Positions 61,337 through 64,000 of a stretch of 64,000 bases of DNA are shown piece after piece. The stretch is from positions 1-64,000 of the forward strand of contig CAJYXJ010000021.1 in the NCBI GenBank assembly GCA_913778085.1, in the 5' to 3' direction. The notes under the pieces were generated by a model, which saw nothing but the letters and a program-made list of their open reading frames with translations, made no database searches and was not told where the DNA came from. The position numbers and the translations under genes are program-made. The first letter of the stretch is position 1, and every line of letters starts with the position of its first letter. This DNA comes from an uncultured Chryseobacterium sp. GTDB lineage: Bacteria; Bacteroidota; Bacteroidia; Flavobacteriales; Weeksellaceae.

Positions 61337-61978
61337 ATGAATACTGACTTTTTCATTGATCTGCTTCATCAGGTAAAAGATTTCGAAAATTCTGAAGCCT
61401 GTAAACCGCATTCTACCGTAGAGGATTTCCGCCTGTGGCTTAACGACAGGAAATACCGGGAAGAAAGTCCCACCAAGCTCTTCAAAAATGAAAAGCATGA
61501 AGTTTTTTTTACCGAAAATGAGATCTGCAAGCAGGTGCTTCTGCTGGGTCGATATTCTAAACAGGCCATCCGTAGAGGGCTGAGAGATTTTCCGGAACTG
61601 GCTAACGAAGAATTTACGTATCTCTACCGGCTGAAAGATGAGCCGAATCTTACCAAGATGCAGCTGATCGAGCGGAACGGCCATGAAAAGCAGACCGGAA
61701 CACAGATCATCAAACGGCTGCTGGAATCCGGAATGGTGGCTGAAAAAAACGATGAAAAAGACAAAAGAAGCAAAAGGCTGAACCTTACCCCAAAAGGGGA
61801 GAGGGCATTCCACCAGTCCGTCGACCGTGTGAATATCACCTCCAAATTCTTATCCGGCCAGCTGGATGAAGAAGAAAAAGTAACGCTGCTCGGCCTGCTG
61901 AAAAAGCTTAATGAATTTCATGGCCATTTTTACCGGGAAGACAAAACTTCGGATCTTGAAACACTGATTCAGCACTAA
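61337..61978 (+). CDS. MarR-family winged-helix regulator
   Basis: A 213-residue regulator, longer than usual because of an N-terminal extension of about 90 residues. The winged helix is in LTKMQLIERNGHEKQTGTQI, IKRLLESGMVAEKNDEKDK and RSKRLNLTPKGERAF. It follows the SDR gene by 40 bp with a promoter element of its own. It may control the photolyase/SDR neighbourhood; the effector is unknown. Confidence 0.85.
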   Translation: MNTDFFIDLLHQVKDFENSEACKPHSTVEDFRLWLNDRKYREESPTKLFKNEKHEVFFTENEICKQVLLLGRYSKQAIRRGLRDFPELANEEFTYLYRLKDEPNLTKMQLIERNGHEKQTGTQIIKRLLESGMVAEKNDEKDKRSKRLNLTPKGERAFHQSVDRVNITSKFLSGQLDEEEKVTLLGLLKKLNEFHGHFYREDKTSDLETLIQH

Positions 61979-62160
61979 ATAGAAAATGATTTGTTTTATA
62001 TTCAGTATAAAAAATAAATAATCGTATTCAGTACATTAAAATTTATACCCTTTATGATGGCGGTTAGAACTTTTACCTTGTTTAACGTTTAAAGACAACG
62101 GCAGAAAAGAATTCCGGCTTTCATCATCTGCCCATTAACCTGATTTCGATTTGGGACTAC

Positions 62161-62190
62161 TTTGCAATCCTGCGTAATTTCGTATTTTTG
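62161..62190 (+). promoter_or_regulatory. Promoter TTTG-N18-TATTTTTG
   Basis: TTTG at 62161-62164 and TATTTTTG at 62183-62190, spacer 18 nt, 14 bp upstream of the YoaK-family gene. The 226-bp gap before it contains no other feature. Confidence 0.65.
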
Positions 62191-62204
62191 TGTAAAGCAA
62201 TCTG

Positions 62205-62945
62205 ATGTTCAGGCATACGGGAAAAGGAAGGACTTATCGGCATAATTTAAAACTGGCTTCGCTGCTGTCATGCGTTGCCGGGATGGTTAATAGTATCGGG
62301 GTATTTTCCGTACATACGCTTACTACTAATGTGACCGGTCACTTTGCCTATTTTTCGGAACAATTTTTCCTGGAAAACTATGCTTCGGCTTTTACTTTTC
62401 TGCTGTATATTTTGTCCTTTTTACTCGGAGCCTTCGTATCCGGATTGGTAATGGAACTCGCTTCAAGACGGAACGCACATACTTCCTATATAATCCCTGT
62501 TTCTATTGAAATTGCCATTCTTTTTACAGTCGGAGTATCTTCATTACTCGACATCGGAATTGGTCCGGTATATTCAAAACTGATTTCCATTTTACTGCTT
62601 TTCGCCATGGGACTTCAGAATGCATTGGTAACACGGGTTTCTATGTCGGTCGTAAGAACCACACATCTTACCGGGCTGTTTACCGATCTGGGAATCGACC
62701 TTTCCCAATTGCTGACAAACGGCAAGCCACAGAAAGCCATCCTTCTCAGAAGTATATTTTTAAAACTGATGATCATCAGCGGATTTTTTTTAGGAGGTAT
62801 CACGGGAGGATGGCTCTACCGGTACCTGTTCTTGCAGACGCTGTTTTTTCCGGTACTTATCCTGATGTTTGCCTTATGGTATGATAAAGTAATGTTCCGG
62901 TATTATCATCTGAAACGGAAATACCGGATGAAGAATAGGATATAG
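62205..62945 (+). CDS. YoaK/DUF1275 family membrane protein
   Basis: A 246-residue inner-membrane protein with six to seven helices. The family signature is CVAGMVNSIGVFSVHTLTTN then VTGHFAYFSEQ near the N-terminus, and MGLQNALVTRVSMSVVRTTH then LTGLFTDLGIDLSQLL in the middle. The function of DUF1275 proteins is unknown. The tail is basic (YHLKRKYRMKNRI). Confidence 0.88.
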   Translation: MFRHTGKGRTYRHNLKLASLLSCVAGMVNSIGVFSVHTLTTNVTGHFAYFSEQFFLENYASAFTFLLYILSFLLGAFVSGLVMELASRRNAHTSYIIPVSIEIAILFTVGVSSLLDIGIGPVYSKLISILLLFAMGLQNALVTRVSMSVVRTTHLTGLFTDLGIDLSQLLTNGKPQKAILLRSIFLKLMIISGFFLGGITGGWLYRYLFLQTLFFPVLILMFALWYDKVMFRYYHLKRKYRMKNRI

Positions 62946-62976
62946 TCCGGCCGTTTTCAGCCGAATTCCCTATTTT

Positions 62977-62984
62977 TATTTTTG
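62977..62984 (+). promoter_or_regulatory. TANNTTTG -7 element (TATTTTTG)
   Basis: TATTTTTG 19 bp upstream of the NTF2-like gene. Confidence 0.5.
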
Positions 62985-63003
62985 TAAAATTAATTTTATT
63001 TTA

Positions 63004-63390
63004 ATGGAAACCAAAGAGTATTACACTAAGGCGGTCGAAAGTTATGTCAATGCATATAATCGTTTCGATATTAACGGAATGTGCGTGAATTTGAGCAAAA
63101 AGATCGTATTTGAAAATATATCCGGAGGAAACGCAGAAATGCGTATTGAGGGAATTGAAAATTTTAAAAAACAGGCCGAAACCGCAAAGGCTTATTTTTC
63201 AGAAAGGCATCAAATTATTGAAAATCTGAGTTTTAATGGTCATGTGGCAACAGCGGAGATTGATTATACGGGAATTCTGGCTACGGACCTCCCGAACGGA
63301 ATGAAGAAAGGGGATACGCTTAAATTAAAAGGGATCTCGGAATTTACTTTTGAAAATGATGAAATTGTTTCAATCAGAGATATAAGTTAA
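63004..63390 (+). CDS. NTF2-like/SnoaL-type protein
   Basis: A 128-residue protein with a cystatin/NTF2-like alpha+beta pattern: a long N-terminal helix (YYTKAVESYVNAYNRFDING), then strands with VFENISGGNAEMRIEG and a late segment GHVATAEIDYTGILATDLPN followed by ISEFTFENDEIVSIRDIS. These folds serve as isomerases, hydratases or ligand-binding proteins; nothing shows which applies here. A MITE begins 8 bp after its stop. Confidence 0.75.
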   Translation: METKEYYTKAVESYVNAYNRFDINGMCVNLSKKIVFENISGGNAEMRIEGIENFKKQAETAKAYFSERHQIIENLSFNGHVATAEIDYTGILATDLPNGMKKGDTLKLKGISEFTFENDEIVSIRDIS

Positions 63391-63398
63391 TATTCTTA

Positions 63399-63603
63399 GA
63401 GCCTGTCTAAATTTACTTTTTATATTTTAACATTAAGAATTTAAGGTATTTTAGCTCGAAAAAATCAATGTGTCATTGCCTGACGCTATTCAATTAAATC
63501 AATTGAAATCATCATATTAAAGTGAAGAATAAACAAAGTTTATTTAATTCAGAAAATGAAGAGAAATGACGAAAAGTTTGCCGGATTAAAATTTAATAGG
63601 CTC
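63399..63603. mobile_element. MITE, 205 bp, flanked by TTA
   Basis: Left end GAGCCTGTCTAAATTTA (63399) and right end, read inverted, GAGCCTATTAAATTTTA, are imperfect terminal inverted repeats of about 17 bp. The element is flanked on both sides by TTA (63396-63398 and 63604-63606), a likely 3-bp target duplication of the TNA type. It has no coding capacity. The remaining DNA up to 63852 shows no gene. Confidence 0.7.
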
Positions 63604-63852
63604 TTAGAATATGTTTAAATATTGTTCAGTCGTTTTCTATAAGTTTTACTAAATTTTTTTATCAAAATTAAACAGCTTTAGTTTTTAATATTAAAAAAGG
63701 TTTAGATTCTATTTAGTAAGGTTCAGTTTCATGTACAGCTAGGATAGTTCGTCTCTAAATCCGCTTTATTATTTGTATCTGAAGAACGTTTTCAATGGAA
63801 TTCTTTGTGCGCTAAAAATGATTGTACTAATTTTGAATTCATTAAAGATAAT

Positions 63853-64000
63853 ATGAAGAAGACATTAATCAGAAAAGTTGAACAGTCAGACAACGAAGCG
63901 CTCGCAGAGCTTATCAGAGATACGTTTATAGAATTTGATGCGCCGAAAGAAGGAACGGTTTACTCAGATCCTACGACATCCGATCTGTATTCCTTATTCA
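63853..64000 (+). CDS. GNAT-type N-acetyltransferase, N-terminal part (cut by window end)
   Basis: ATG at 63853 followed by 49 codons open to the window end. The sequence MKKTLIRKVEQSDNEALAEL then IRDTFIEFDAPKEGTVYSDP matches the N-terminus of GNAT acetyltransferases (strand 1 and helices 1-2). The acetyl-CoA binding motif lies beyond the window, so the family call is tentative. Confidence 0.65.
   Translation, partial: MKKTLIRKVEQSDNEALAELIRDTFIEFDAPKEGTVYSDPTTSDLYSLF

Noticed and set aside
1-64000. tRNA, rRNA and known riboswitches
   Set aside because: Intergenic regions were read on both strands for T-loop GTTCGA-type motifs and cloverleaf shapes, and for conserved riboswitch cores; none was convincing. 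A covariance-model search could still find small RNAs.

Overview
The window looks like a chromosomal stretch from a member of the Bacteroidota, most probably a Chryseobacterium-like flavobacterium (Weeksellaceae). The grounds are AT-rich intergenic DNA, poor Shine-Dalgarno sites, many TANNTTTG promoter elements of the Bacteroidota type, a gliding-type ABC ATPase (GldA), a type IX secretion C-terminal domain, and protein sequences of flavobacterial character. No rRNA, tRNA, CRISPR array, prophage or intact insertion sequence was seen.

Layout. 0.2-15.5 kb is mostly housekeeping: topoisomerase III, an alpha/beta hydrolase, a hotdog thioesterase, a small holin-like membrane protein, a DPP5-like S9 peptidase, a DNA-deoxyinosine glycosylase, AIM24, queA, rlmN, a sterol-desaturase-family membrane protein and a polyprenyl diphosphate synthase. 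15.9-23.2 kb has a fused alpha/beta 2-oxoacid dehydrogenase E1, a frameshifted PD-(D/E)XK nuclease, a divergent HxlR regulator/Old Yellow Enzyme pair, and a secreted papain-family peptidase. 23.5-27.3 kb holds an ECF sigma factor, a membrane-anchored protein ending in a barrel-less TonB plug domain, and a calcium-binding/vWA lipoprotein with a type IX sorting domain.

27.4-33.2 kb is the most system-like region. A GbsR/MarR-type regulator is followed by three small membrane proteins (two of them paralogues), a DCC/DUF393 protein, a fatty-acid desaturase, an SRPBCC protein, a DUF2071 protein and a TIGR01777 epimerase. Three copies of a palindrome TTTCAA-N6-TTGAAA lie only in front of its first three genes and look like the operator of the regulator. 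The desaturase, lipid-binding-type fold and membrane proteins suggest a membrane-remodelling function, which is inference.

33.6-36.6 kb carries an epoxide-hydrolase-like enzyme, an NmrA-type reductase and a Crp-type regulator, with MITE-like repeats. 37.1-41.2 kb is a translationally coupled alpha-L-fucosidase/GH3 glucosidase pair. 43-50 kb contains lipoamide dehydrogenase, a bacterial PH protein, a patatin-like phospholipase, and a flotillin-type SPFH protein followed by two small paralogous membrane proteins. 50.3-54.2 kb has gldA, a secreted hypothetical, an SDR-DUF2867 protein and ribA.

54.3-62 kb is a light/DNA-repair neighbourhood: TetR regulator, UbiB-type kinase, DUF2256 mini-protein, CRY-DASH photolyase, a photolyase-related protein that has lost the Fe-S cysteines of its family, a TIGR03643 protein, an SDR lacking the catalytic tyrosine, and a MarR regulator. 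RibA, which makes the first flavin precursor, is transcribed divergently next to it.

The intergenic DNA is rich in repeats: about 170-bp units in tandem upstream of start codons, a 169-bp element with perfect 12-bp terminal inverted repeats, a 205-bp MITE with a TTA duplication, a dispersed 40-bp motif in five places, and the remains of an ISAon1-like transposase. All family assignments are from reading the sequence; no database search was possible.
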